Assembly: GCA_027186245.1 (NCBI GenBank)
Contig: CP114483.1
Location: 30,944,642 to 31,008,641, forward strand
DNA length: 64,000 nt
DNA from: Coriaria nepalensis
Lineage: Eukaryota > Streptophyta > Magnoliopsida > Cucurbitales > Coriariaceae
Direction of reading: 5' to 3'
In this document: positions 29,697-41,243 of the stretch, one piece after another
Layout of the letters: each line of letters opens with the position of its first letter
How positions within the stretch are numbered: position 1 is the first letter of the stretch
Translations under genes and position numbers: made by a program
The notes under the pieces: generated by a model
Database searches by the model: none
What the model was told of the DNA's origin: nothing
What the model saw: only the letters and a program-made list of their open reading frames with translations

Positions 29697-32600
29697 ATGG
29701 CGGAGCAGAAGAGCGAGGAAAGCGGCTCAATTAAGGAAGAGGAAGAAGAAGACAAGAAGAAGAAGGAAAAAGTGAAGAAGAATGCGGATCCAGAGCTCTT
29801 CAGCTGCTTGCTCCAACCTGTTCTTAATGGCGGCGATCTCGATTACATCGGAATTCGCCGACTTCTTCTCCATCGGAAAGCTGAGGCCGGAGTTCATCGT
29901 CGCAGAGTAAGCTTAGATTTTACAGTGTTGAGGTTATTTTCTGTTTTTTTAGGCTTTTTTTGAATTGTGAACAAGATCTGTGTGAGAATTTGCGATTCAG
30001 ATGTTCACGGGCATTTTTCCAGCTAATTCGGTGACGGAGATTGCTTTGAATTTGATATCAGGATTTCTGTTATTTTTCAGTGTGAATGGATTGCTGCATT
30101 AAGATCAATGTGTATGGACTGTGAAATGAGAGAATTTTGTACGTAATCTGAGCGCTGTCTTATTGCTTCTAGAATTTGTGGCAAGAGTATAATAAATTCC
30201 AGCTCTCTGAGTTGCCACCACTAGTGTTTTCAAATCAGGGATTGTGACTCTTATCTGAGCAAAATGAAGGGTTACAGAGTTGGACCTTATAGTAGTTATG
30301 AATTTTCCTTGTCAGAAAAATAATAAATAAATAAATGAACAGCATTACAGGTGGTTTACTTTGCAGGCATTCCGATCTCACTTAAGTTCTATCTGTTTTA
30401 TAGATGGAGTTAATCTTTACTGATTTTTTAGAAAGTCTAGTGCCTGATGATTTAAAGCGCTGATATATCTAAATTCCTCTTCACTATATGAATAAGTTGG
30501 ATCCCTCAGGTAAAGGGCCATAGACCCAGGGTCAAGTCATAGCTCACTAGACAATTAAACAAAATTTATGTGGTATTGGAGCCCATTACGCTAGAAAATT
30601 AGATACAGCAGGACCTTTTTGGGCAGTTGGCACTTTTGTACTGGTCTTATTTGATGTTTGTGATAAAAATTTCCTGATTAGCTACAGAATATACACATTC
30701 CTTGCTGAGACCTGCCCTAATTACTTTAATGGCATCTTTATTTGATAGCCAGTTCATACACACTGATAATTCAGGTCTCACACTTTGCTTTTATGTAAAC
30801 TGTCATGAAACCATCTTGTTACTTTTCTGCATATGGAATTTTAAGGTGGCTTTACTCTATTGATTTTCCACGCAGCGATTTTATGCTAATAGTAGTTTTT
30901 TGTGCTGAAGGATTGGAGGTGCAATGGAAAAGGTTATGTTGCATATCGTAATTACATTCGTAGGCCAAGGAATTGGGAAAGCTCACATTTACCAAGTCCC
31001 TTAAGCACTCCGGGAAACAGGTTGTTAAATTTTTATATGATGAGTAAAGTATTGTAATTCCTTCTGTATGGAAATTATCCTCTTTTATCAGCAAAGTTCT
31101 ATTATTGTGTCAGACCATGAAATGCCATAATTTTATGTTAGATGTTGAGAGGATACATTTCTAAACAAATTTTAGACCACCATTTTTACGCCTCCATGGT
31201 AGATATCTGATCTCAATGAGGAAAAGTGGAGAATTTATCTATTTATCTAAAAGTTCTAAACAAACTTGTATGGAAGCAAAGCCTGAAAGCTTTTGTTCTA
31301 TGACTTGAATAAGGCATTCAATATTAGAGCATATTGGTGGGGGTTCTTGAAATAAGTAGAAACAGTAGAAGTATGGCTTACCCATTCTCATGGTGAAGCA
31401 TTTGCTTTTTTACTGAGCTGTGGGCTACCAATGAAAGTATACATACCCGTACAAATATTTATATCTCAATGACTTTATATAGTAGACAAATATCTACAGG
31501 AGGGACACACTAGCTGTGAGAGTGAAAAGGATGGAATGGTGGAGAAGTTTCCACCAACGAACTCTACTTGTTACAAACTGTTCTTCTGTCTTCCTGTCTT
31601 CAACTTAGAAATTCTTGAACTGTTATATCTGTATAACTTTCTAAATCTTGAATGTCTTTTAAATTCGTGTTTCCATATAATTCTGTGTTAAAATAAAGAG
31701 GAAAACTGTGTATATTAGAGAATATATCTTCTGCCTTATTTCTAGGTGTTAGAATAACAGATTCCTTAAGTCTAGGGATTCTATAGATTTCCTAATATTG
31801 TATCTAGTCTATAAAAGGACTTAGGCTGTACAGATTTAAACATATAGAAAATATATACCAGTTTTTATTCTCCATTATTTGTTTCATGGTATCAGAGCCC
31901 TAGGTTCTTTTTTTTTCCATAAATCATGATGTTTGATGGTTCCACCACCGGTAACCTTCTTCCGGCAGAGGAGTCCATAACCCAACAGGGATCCAGCGAT
32001 CTACAAAACATTCAAGCCACGTATAGGCTAAATGGAAATAACTACCTAAAGTGGTCTCAATTTGTGCAGACCTATCTAAAAGGTAAAGGAAAGATCAATC
32101 ACCTTCTCGGCACAGGGCCGGAGAAGCAGGACCCACGGTTCCCTATGTGGGATGAAGCAGATTCAATGGTTATGTCTTGGCTATGGAATTCTATGATGCC
32201 AGAAGTCAGTGATACTGTTATGTTCCTAACCACTGCTCAGGAAATTTGGGAAGCAATCCGACAAACCTACTCAAAGGTAGCCGATGCAGCCCAAGTGTAT
32301 GAAATAAAAACAAAATTAGCCGCTGCGAAACAAGGGAACAAAACAGTGACAGAATATGCCAACAATTTGAAAAATCTATGGTATGAGTTGGATTATTATC
32401 AAGTCATTAAGATGACCAATAGTGAGGATGCTGTTACATTAAAAACGTTCATAGAAAAGGAAAGAACGTACGATTTCTTGGCAGGCTTAAATGCAGAATT
32501 TGACCTAGTAAGGGTTCGGATCTTAGGAAGAGAATTACCAACATTGGGAGAAACAATTTCAATTGTTCGTGGGGAGGAAAGTAGGAGAGGAGTCATGTTG

Positions 32601-35600
32601 AAAGTGCAACCGGTGGAAGGATCTGCCCTTATCATAACCGGAGCTGCAGAACAAGCTGCAGAAAGGGCCCTGGTGGTAGCAAAAGATAATAGGAAATTTG
32701 AAAGTCGGTTTGATCCCAGATTTGCAGAAAAGGGAAACTTAGTATGCAACTACTGCAAGAAAGTAGGACATACAAAAGATAACTGCTGGAAGTTACACGG
32801 AAAGCCTCAAAATCCTCCTTATAATAAGGGCAGGACTGCCCAGAATAAAGGGCAAGCTCATAATGCCCATACTGCACAAAATGAACTACTGCACAATGAG
32901 AAGTTTTTTAGTCAAGATGATATTGGCCGCCTCAGAAACCTCCTTGACTCTCTCGGAAATCCATCAGGTTCCTCTTGTTCATTAGCTTTCTCTGGTATGA
33001 TTTCTAACTCTTATGCTCTTAATGCCTCAACTAATGACCAGAATATAGTATGGATAATTGATTCAGGAGCAACCGACCATATGACCCATTCCTCCCATAT
33101 CTTCTCTACCTATAATCCATGTCCTAGTAATAAAAAGATCATTATAGCTGATGGCTCACTGGTCACTGTAGCAGGTCAAGGGAATATATCCTTAGGACCA
33201 TCCCTAACATTGAAAAATGTCCTACATGTACCCAAAATTACAGCAAACCTTATATCAGTAAAACAACTTTCTAAAGATCTAAATTGTCAACTGATTTTCT
33301 CCAAATTTTCATGTATGTTTCAGGACCAAGCTACGAGGAAGACGATTGGGCATGCTAAAGAAAAGAATGGTCTTTACTATCTTGAGCCTTGGGGTGGTAA
33401 AGAAACTGCACAGATCAGACATTCAGCCTTGCAACTATCAGCTACATCTACAACTAAAGACCAAATTTTCCTCCATCATCTACGACTAGGCCACCCTTCC
33501 TTTAAAACCCTTAGCCTCAAATTTCCTTTGCTATTTAGAAATATAGACTTAAAACTATTACATTGTGATGTATGTGAAATGGCAAAACACAAACGAGTAT
33601 CGTTTCCTGCAAGTAACAATATATCATTGAAACCATTTCATTTGATACATAGTGATGTGTGGGGACCTTCTAGGGTGGCTAATGTTTCGGGAGCACGTTG
33701 GTTTGTCACGTTTATTGATGATTGCACTCGAGTCACATGGGTCTACTTAATGAAACAAAAATCAGATGTCACAACCATCTTTCCTATCTTTCTAAAAATG
33801 ATAAAAACACAATTTGGTGTAGGAATTAAGAGATTGAGGTCAGATAATGGAAAGGAGTTTTTTAATCAGACGTTAACCTCGTTTCTCCATAACGAAGGTA
33901 TAATTCATGAATCTTCCTGCATTGATACACCTCAACAGAATGGGGTGGCAGAGAGGAAAAACAGACACCTACTGGAAACTGCTCGGGCCTTACTATTTCA
34001 GCGACAAGTCCCTCAATACTTATGGGGAGAAGCAGTACTTACTGCTACCTTTCTTATCAACAGAATCCCTACTCAAGTATTAGACAACCAGAGCCCGTGG
34101 GAGTTTTTTTCTCAACATTTTCCAGAATACAACTTACCAAACCGACTACCCCCTAGAGTGTTTGGATGTGCAGTATTTGTCCATATACATTCTCAGAATC
34201 GGAGCAAATTAGATCCTCGAGCCCTTCGATGTCTATTCATTGGATACTCAGCTACTCAGAAAGGCTACAAGTGTTATCATCCGCCTACTCGCAAAATCTA
34301 CATTACAATAGATGTCACCTTTGTTGAAGGTGAGTCTTATTCTCCTCAAGGGGAAACGTTACTTGAAGAGGAGAAAGACATGTTGGATTGGTTTTCCAAT
34401 CTTCCACTATCATTATCTCAACCTTCATCATCAGTAAATCCAAATCCACAATCATCTCCACAACCTGAACCATCAATTCCAGCACCTAATCCTACAGCAC
34501 CAAATCCTACAGTTTCTAAACCACTCCAAGTCTACTCAAGGAAGAAGGGATACCAGACTGATCCAACGCTTGTCCAAGAGTTGGAACCGCAGCAAGGACC
34601 TCAAACTATAGTGGAAGGGGATATTGAACAGGTAACTATTTCTTCCTTACCTGACAAGGGTGAATTAGATCTACCTATTGCACTTCGAAAAGGTACCAGA
34701 AACTGCACACAACACCCACTTTCACAGTTTGTCACTTTTGACAATTTTTCTTCTTCACATAAAGTCTTTCTGACTCACTTAAACTCTATACACATTCCTA
34801 AAACATTAACCGAGGCATTAAGCAGTACAAAGTGGAAACATGCTATGAAAGTTGAAATGCAGGCACTTGAGAAGAATAAGACTTGGGAGCTGGTCGAACT
34901 GCCAGAAGGTAAGAAACCAGTAGGGTGCAAGTGGATTTTTTCAGTAAAATATAATGCAGATGGATCCCTAGAAAGATACAAAGCAAGACTGGTAGCAAAG
35001 GGGTACACTCAAACGTTTGGTGTTGACTATGAGGAGACATTTGCCCCAGTTGCAAAAATGAACACAGTAAGAATATTATTGACGTTAGCTGCTAATTTTG
35101 ATTGGAACTTGCAGCAACTCGATGTGAAGAATGCGTTTCTTCATGGAGACCTCGAGGAAGAAATCTATATGGAAACACCACCGGGCTTTGACACAAAGAA
35201 GAATGTGGTGTGTAGGTTGAGGAAGGCGTTGTATGGACTAAAACAGTCTCCTAGAGCTTGGTTTGGAAGATTTACACGAGCTATGTTGGCTTGGGGATAC
35301 AAACAGAGTCAAGGGGACCATACACTATTTATAAAGCATACTGCTTCGGGGGGAGTCACAGCTCTCATTGTATACGTGGACGACATCATCATTACCGGGA
35401 GTGATCAAATAGAAAAGGAGTCACTTAAAGGAAAACTGGCCATGGAGTTTGAAATAAAAGATCTTGGAAAGTTGAAGTACTTCCTAGGAATTGAAGTAGC
35501 ACACTCAAAGGAGGGAATATTTGTTTCACAACAGAAGTATGTAACGGACTTACTAAAGGAAACTGGAAAAACAGGGAGTCGACCTGTTGAGACTCCCATC

Positions 35601-38600
35601 GAACTAAATCATAAGCTTGGGGAAGCGGTTGAATGTGAGATGGTGGATAAGGGAATGTATCAAAGGCTTGTTGGGAGACTAATATATTTGACTCATACCA
35701 GACCTGATATCGCATATGCAGTGAGTGTAGTAAGCCAGTTCATGCACAATCCGAAGGAAGTACATCTTCAGGCTGTGTATAGAATCCTACAGTATTTGAA
35801 GTCTAGTCCCGGTCAAGGGTTATTATTTAAGAAAGGGTCCAGAATGAACCTAGAAGTATATACAGATGCAGACTATGCAGGATCAGTGGTAGACAGAAGA
35901 TCAACTTCAGGTTATTGTACATTTCTTGGTGGAAATCTAATTACATGGAGAAGTAAGAAGCAAGCGGTGGTTGCAAGATCAAGTGCAGAGGCTGAGTTCC
36001 GCGCTATGGCCTTAGGAATTTGTGAATTACTATGGTTAGAAATTATACTAAAAGATCTCAAGGTTCCAATTGAAAAACCAATGAAGTTGTACTGTGATAA
36101 TAAGTCAACAATTAACATTGCTCATAATCCGGTTCAACATGATCGGACTAAACATGTGGAAGTTGATAGACACTTCATAAAAGAGAAACTAGACAGTGGT
36201 TTGATTTGCATGCCTTATGTATCTACTGAAGGACAACTAGCTGATGTATTGACTAAAGGGTTATCCGGTCATCATTTTCATAAAATGGTTAGCAAGCTGG
36301 GATTAAAGAACATTTATTCTCCAGCTTGAGGGGGAGTGTTAAAATAAAGAGGAAAAATGTGTATATTAGAGAATATATCTTCTGCCTTATTTCTAGGTGT
36401 TAGAATAACAGATTCCTTAAGTCTAGGGATTCTATAGATTTCCTAATATTGTATCTAGTCTATAAAAGGACTTAGGCTGTACAGATTTAAACATATAGAA
36501 AATATATACCAGTTTTTATTCTCCATTATTTGTTTCATTCTAACATCAGGGTAATTTACTGGTTGATGCATCAGTGGGCGATGGATTACACATTCAAGTT
36601 CACTCTCCCATTTGTATGAGGTGGAAAGTTGGGGTTCTGGGAAGGCAAGTTCAATTTAGATTATGTACTTTTCATTTTCTCATCATACATTAGTACTAGG
36701 AATCAATATCTAGGTCTTATAGTTTTATAATACAAGAGCAAGAGGGTAGTCTTTTAAGCTGCATATAATTTCTGCTATGTCCAGAGGGACCTGGCATTTT
36801 GGATGAAACACCTCCTTCCCCAATGGTGCATAGATCCAAGCACATTTGCGTATTATGTTACTGGTTGATCTTATCTCATAACCTTTACCATTAGTTCAGT
36901 TTGATCACAGGACACAAATCTTCTTCTTGAGATATGCCTCCCTCGCACAATAAGTTTTTACAAAATTTATTTTTCTACCTCGGTAGTGGAATTATGTGAG
37001 TGACAATATGGTTTTGCTCTTCTTTTTATCATAACATAGTATTTCCAATAAATCTACTCTAGTTAGACCTCCCATAATTCCACTACTATGGTAAAAAAAT
37101 AACCTCACACATATGATTGCTCTAAGTTTTGTATAACCTCAATGCACTGTTTTTCCATTAAGTGCATTTGTTTTGTTTTTTTCCTTTTTTTGCACAGTAT
37201 ATATATTGCTTTCTTTCTCTTCAGGACGTACAAAGTAACAATCCAACTTCGAGCCGAAGGACAAGTTTTAGCTCAAATGCGAGTGATCATGATCGACCAC
37301 GTCTTCGTGGGGAAGAACATGCATATTCTTTTGTTGGAATGCACTGTATTTTCGATCAGTGCAGGGCCTCTGGTAATTTTTCTGAGACCGCCTTAAATAA
37401 GGCTCTTAGACAGGACAACATGTGACTAGTCGATTATGCAGTTACGGTTGTGAAGTTTGGGCATATGAGCTCTGATCTACTTGCATATGGAGCATCTGAT
37501 GGAACCTTGACTGTGTGCAGTGTCTCTAAGCCACCTGCAGTCATCAAGACTTTGCTGGGTCACTCAAAAGATGTTACAGGTTAGACTGTCCAGTACTATT
37601 TGTGGAAAACTGTTTTTATTTATTCCAGCTGTACTAGTTTGTTCTTTTAGAAAAAATATCAATATCTGTAAATTCCTAGAATCAAGATCCATGTAGGGAC
37701 TGTTATATAGACAGATTAGGTTCCTGATTTATCTCCTAGATTTACTCTACAGCAGCAGTATATATATGACCTTAGGGCTTGTTGCACTTATTTCAATTCA
37801 TTATAGAAAAATACCTCTGTTTGTCACTATTTGTGGTCAGTTCTTTTATGTAATAAACAAAGTGTGGCAATGGTTAAGTATATTCCCAGTACAGTTATGG
37901 GATATAAACAAAATTGCAGAATATATGTCTATAGTGTAATTAAGACCAGCTTTTCCTTGAGCAAAATTTAATTCTTCCAATGAAATTGGGTTTACTTATG
38001 GTGAAGGGTAATTTATAAATTGTACATGAACCTACATGGATTTTGTCTCTTCTACCAGAGGGGCGTAGACAATGTAAAAGGCCGTTAATCGAAAAACAAC
38101 TCCAGTGATTTATGAACTTTAAGAAAACTGAGTCATATGCTTGTTATTTATAGCCACAACTTTGGAGAATTAGATCTTGAGAGGAGTTTAGTTCCAATTA
38201 TTCCAGGTTCTGATTGGGAGTGAGACTATGATCTGGCAATTCAGATTATATTTCCTAGATTGCTGTGGATATAGAAGAGGTTGATGTCATCTGTGTTATA
38301 CTAGAAGTCTGGCTTGCTAATGTTTTTGAACCGCGTAAATTTTCCACACGTGAACATTTAGGAGATCAGATCGACAAAAAGCATCTTCCCAATTCCATAT
38401 TGGATTTATTTTAGGTAATGACCATGTTAATTGAATCATCTTAGGATCAGGGTAAATGATGGTGGGCTACTTTTATTATTTTCCATTTTCCTTTTCAATT
38501 TGTCATTGCATAATCTCCGAGAAATCATTCACGGTTCAGTATTGATTGTCAGATGATGGTAATATAGAAAACTTAGCAGTCACAGAAGCTCTCTTGGGGA

Positions 38601-41203
38601 AAAAACTGACAATCATAAGTAATTCTCACTTAAGTGGTGGTATATGTAGATTATTTGTGCTCTCTCTTCGGATGAAGCTTTAATTTTGAAATATACGTAA
38701 TAGTAGATTGCAGTCGTGATAAAACACGTGTTTTCTTTTTCAGATTTTGATTTTACATCAAACAATCAATATATTGCATCATCATCCACAGACAAAACTA
38801 TCAGAGTGTGGGAGATATCAAAAGGGCTTTGTATTAGAGTAATCTACGGAGTTTCTTTGCAGTTGTGTATTCGTTTTCATCCTGTAAGTGTAAACCAACA
38901 TCAGTAATGTTCTGTCTTGGCAATCAATTGTGTAGCTATGCAAACGTGATTCATCTTAATCAACTTGCCAGTAACTCACCTTCTGGTTGTCCTAATATCA
39001 TTGAAATTTTTCTCTGTCGTGTGTTTTTAAAACTTGAATTTCCTCACTGATACAGTTTCGTAAATATAAATTTTTCTATGAGTTTAATTTACTTATATTA
39101 GCTTTTAGGCTTGTGGTTTCTCTTCTTTATGTAGATATGTGTTGTGAAGTGCTATAACTCAAATTTTCACTTTCTTCTTCTCTTTTTGTAATATGAGTTT
39201 ACAACTGCAGGCTTTTGATTTCTCTTTTATCTTCGTGTTGTAGGTAAATAATAACTTCCTCTCAGTTGGCAATGCAAACAAGGAAATTACGGTAGTGACA
39301 TTATCAGCTGTTTACTTTCAAAATAACTAGATGTTGCTTACGAAATTGTGATACCTCTAAGTGGCAATAGCAAAATGTTAGTCGTCTTCAAAAAGATGCA
39401 TGAAAAGTGTACCTTTGTTTTTGTTTTTGTTTCTGTTGTTTATTTTTTATTTTTTTTTCGTGGGGGCCAAATTATGTACCCTTTATTGACAAGTGATAAT
39501 TGCTAACGAATGTCCGATTTGCTTTCTAAGAGTTCTTGTCAAGAGCTTGTTTCTGGAACAGTCTAGTGGGAAGTTCACTGTTGCTAAAATAAAGTTAGAT
39601 ACCGGCCTTGCCATATCTAACTAATAATTTGGAGTCTCATATTAATAAAAATGTCTATATTGTATGATTCGTCTATTTTCCTTTTCTTATGTTATTGGAT
39701 TAGTGCAGTCTCATGTTTTGATAACAAATAGCCATTGCACGATCTCTGTTAGAATTCATTCAACTTGATTTTTAGTTTCTCTCTCCTTATTCATTTCAGT
39801 AATCATGACAATAAATTCAGATACTTCCAGGGCATGTTCAATTTATTTATAAAGTGGATCTTCCAGGTATTCAATTTCAGCACTGGGAGGATAATTACTA
39901 AAACAGTCTTTGATAGTGAGGTTACGTCTATGGACCATGATCACACTGGTCAACTCATTTTCTGTGGGGATACACTGGTAAGTTGTCGTGTACATTCGTT
40001 TCTCAACCTTACTGGATGATATATATATTCAGTTCCATGACATTGTTAATTGAGGTATCAATTGCAGGGGTATATATACTCAGTAAGTATGAACTCTCGT
40101 ACTGGAGCATTATCCCGTTCTCATCGCCATAGAAGTAGCAGTAGGAAATCTCCAGTTACTACGGTGCAGTACAGAAGCTTTTCTCTACTAGCCAGGGGTC
40201 CTGTATTGCTAACTTGCACACAAGATGGAAACTTGTCTTTCTTCAGGTAAAGTCAGCAGAACATGTTTTATTTTCTTACTTTCTTTCTTTCTTCTTTCTT
40301 TCTTCCTTCCTTTCTTTCTTGTTTGGGCTTTTCATAGACTTTGATTAGGAAGTTGGAAGTGTTGGTTTTGCAGTGTTTCTCTTGAAGTACAAGGTTATTT
40401 GACTCTTCGTTGTTCGCTCAAATTAACTCCAAGAATATACAGCATCCAGGCTTCCTTCTGTCCTTTGCTTTCCCTTGAGAAAGGAGAATACATAGGTATG
40501 TATTAAAATCTCAATGTGGGGATTTAAAAAGGCTTATATTATATAATCCCAGTGTCATGTCGTGAGAAAGGGGACTAGGGTTCTCACCTAGTCATACCTT
40601 AGCATTTCGAGCTATGACTTGTTGGTACTAGATTTTGAACAACTAAAGACTAGAAACAAATCCGTCAATAGGCCTTCATTTTTTGTTCATTATTGCATAC
40701 AAGTTAGAACAAGGTACATATGTCAAAGGTAATGAATTTAAGGAGTCTAATCAAGTAGTGAAATTGAAATAGATTGAAACGTCTTGTAATATGATTGGGT
40801 GCTTGCATGTAACTTTACCATTAACTCAATGATCTCTACTCTCTTAGAGTGTTGACTTTTCTTTATCATTGAATTTCTATCTGACACCGGATTATTATCA
40901 TTATATTGAAGTTGCTGGAAGCGAAGATACAAATGTCTACTTCTATGATCTAACCCGACCAAAGCATACATGCGTAAACAAGCTTCAGGTTCATCATCGT
41001 CTTCAATATATATATATAAATAGACATAGATTCTTTGTAGCTATAAATTTATTGCTCAACATGACTAATAATGTAAGCATCTGTGTTCACAGGGTCATCG
41101 ATTTCCAGTTATAGGTGTCGCTTGGAACCATGGAGAGAACTTGCTGGCTTCATCCGATTTTTACGGTACAGTAATTGTATGGAAGAGATCAAAGACAAAT
41201 TAA
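29697..41203 (+). CDS. WD40 repeat protein, WDR13-like
   Basis: This is a single-copy-type WD40 scaffold protein resembling WD repeat-containing protein 13; its biochemical role in plants is not established. Exons: 29697-29906, 30911-31020 (or to 31048), 36550-36644/36648, 37225-37372, 37442-37579, 38744-38883, 39244-39291, 39867-39977, 40068-40246, 40374-40495, 40912-40988, 41093-41203. The N-terminus is acidic/lysine-rich (EEEEEDKKKKEK) and a helical DPELFSCLLQPV segment follows. WD blades show in exons 5-6 (GHSKDVTDFDF ... DKTIRVWE) and exon 12 (GHRFPVIGVAWNHG ... GTVIVWKR). Exons 4-12 join without conflict to a TAA stop. The exon 2-3 and 3-4 joins keep frame only with weaker donors (31049, 36649), or if exon 3 is skipped using an acceptor at 37235. 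Intron 2 carries a complete copia element. Total length would be about 490-500 aa. Confidence 0.82.
31681..31685 (+). repeat. Target-site duplication, left copy, of the intact copia
   Basis: TTCTG here against TTCTA at 36538-36542; four of five bases match, consistent with one change since insertion. Confidence 0.6.
31686..31886 (+). repeat. 5' LTR, 201 bp
   Basis: TGTTAAAATAAAG ... TTGTTTCA. It differs from the 3' LTR only in GGAAAACTG against GGAAAAATG near its start. A TATAAAAGG TATA-like box lies at about 31810-31818. Confidence 0.95.
31887..31898 (+). promoter_or_regulatory. Primer binding site (tRNA-iMet type)
   Basis: TGGTATCAGAGC is the standard copia primer site and lies immediately after the LTR. 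Confidence 0.92.
31926..36329 (+). CDS. Copia gag-pol polyprotein, intact
   Basis: 1467 aa in one frame, a normal length for a copia polyprotein. The gag domain occupies about residues 30-250. The zinc knuckle C-x2-C-x4-H-x4-C is at 274-287. The protease has D-S-G-A at 379-382. Integrase follows, with a His/Cys N-terminal part around 515-550 and catalytic D577, D640 and E676, a D-x35-E spacing. Reverse transcriptase has its Y-V-D-D box at 1150-1153. RNase H starts near 1310 (D1314 in YTDADYAG) and the frame ends LTKGLSGHHF...YSPA. No stops or frameshifts occur. The ATG at 31926 is the first after the primer site; a second in-frame ATG follows directly. The shift to lower GC-neutral codon use compared with host exons is modest. 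Confidence 0.95.
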   Translation: MMFDGSTTGNLLPAEESITQQGSSDLQNIQATYRLNGNNYLKWSQFVQTYLKGKGKINHLLGTGPEKQDPRFPMWDEADSMVMSWLWNSMMPEVSDTVMFLTTAQEIWEAIRQTYSKVADAAQVYEIKTKLAAAKQGNKTVTEYANNLKNLWYELDYYQVIKMTNSEDAVTLKTFIEKERTYDFLAGLNAEFDLVRVRILGRELPTLGETISIVRGEESRRGVMLKVQPVEGSALIITGAAEQAAERALVVAKDNRKFESRFDPRFAEKGNLVCNYCKKVGHTKDNCWKLHGKPQNPPYNKGRTAQNKGQAHNAHTAQNELLHNEKFFSQDDIGRLRNLLDSLGNPSGSSCSLAFSGMISNSYALNASTNDQNIVWIIDSGATDHMTHSSHIFSTYNPCPSNKKIIIADGSLVTVAGQGNISLGPSLTLKNVLHVPKITANLISVKQLSKDLNCQLIFSKFSCMFQDQATRKTIGHAKEKNGLYYLEPWGGKETAQIRHSALQLSATSTTKDQIFLHHLRLGHPSFKTLSLKFPLLFRNIDLKLLHCDVCEMAKHKRVSFPASNNISLKPFHLIHSDVWGPSRVANVSGARWFVTFIDDCTRVTWVYLMKQKSDVTTIFPIFLKMIKTQFGVGIKRLRSDNGKEFFNQTLTSFLHNEGIIHESSCIDTPQQNGVAERKNRHLLETARALLFQRQVPQYLWGEAVLTATFLINRIPTQVLDNQSPWEFFSQHFPEYNLPNRLPPRVFGCAVFVHIHSQNRSKLDPRALRCLFIGYSATQKGYKCYHPPTRKIYITIDVTFVEGESYSPQGETLLEEEKDMLDWFSNLPLSLSQPSSSVNPNPQSSPQPEPSIPAPNPTAPNPTVSKPLQVYSRKKGYQTDPTLVQELEPQQGPQTIVEGDIEQVTISSLPDKGELDLPIALRKGTRNCTQHPLSQFVTFDNFSSSHKVFLTHLNSIHIPKTLTEALSSTKWKHAMKVEMQALEKNKTWELVELPEGKKPVGCKWIFSVKYNADGSLERYKARLVAKGYTQTFGVDYEETFAPVAKMNTVRILLTLAANFDWNLQQLDVKNAFLHGDLEEEIYMETPPGFDTKKNVVCRLRKALYGLKQSPRAWFGRFTRAMLAWGYKQSQGDHTLFIKHTASGGVTALIVYVDDIIITGSDQIEKESLKGKLAMEFEIKDLGKLKYFLGIEVAHSKEGIFVSQQKYVTDLLKETGKTGSRPVETPIELNHKLGEAVECEMVDKGMYQRLVGRLIYLTHTRPDIAYAVSVVSQFMHNPKEVHLQAVYRILQYLKSSPGQGLLFKKGSRMNLEVYTDADYAGSVVDRRSTSGYCTFLGGNLITWRSKKQAVVARSSAEAEFRAMALGICELLWLEIILKDLKVPIEKPMKLYCDNKSTINIAHNPVQHDRTKHVEVDRHFIKEKLDSGLICMPYVSTEGQLADVLTKGLSGHHFHKMVSKLGLKNIYSPA
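36337..36537 (+). repeat. 3' LTR, 201 bp
   Basis: Identical in length to the 5' LTR with one substitution. Its last 30 bases are pyrimidine-rich (TTTTTATTCTCC ... TTGTTTCA) and lie just upstream of the next host splice acceptor AG at 36548-36549. Confidence 0.95.
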
Positions 41204-41207
41204 AACG

Positions 41208-41208
<1 letters not shown>

Positions 41209-41242
<34 letters not shown>
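41209..41242. repeat. (TA)n microsatellite after the WDR13-like gene
   Basis: About 16 TA repeats directly downstream of the stop codon, in the 3' UTR. Confidence 0.85.

Positions 41243-41243
<1 letters not shown>

Larger units (their letters stand above)
31686..36537 (+). mobile_element. Complete Ty1-copia retrotransposon in intron 2 of the WDR13-like gene
   Basis: A 4852-bp element in the sense orientation of its host gene. The two LTRs are 201 bp each and the TGGTATCAGAGC primer site (initiator tRNA-Met type) lies directly after the 5' LTR at 31887-31898. One uninterrupted gag-pol frame follows. A purine tract GAGGGGGAG at 36328-36336 overlaps the stop codon and abuts the 3' LTR. The LTRs differ at a single position. 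All parts needed for retrotransposition by the family's mechanism are visible, so it may be recent and possibly still competent; expression cannot be judged from sequence. Confidence 0.95.

Noticed and set aside
32399..32877. Minus-strand ORFs of 81-116 codons inside the copia
   Set aside because: Antisense shadows of the gag frame with no domain of their own.
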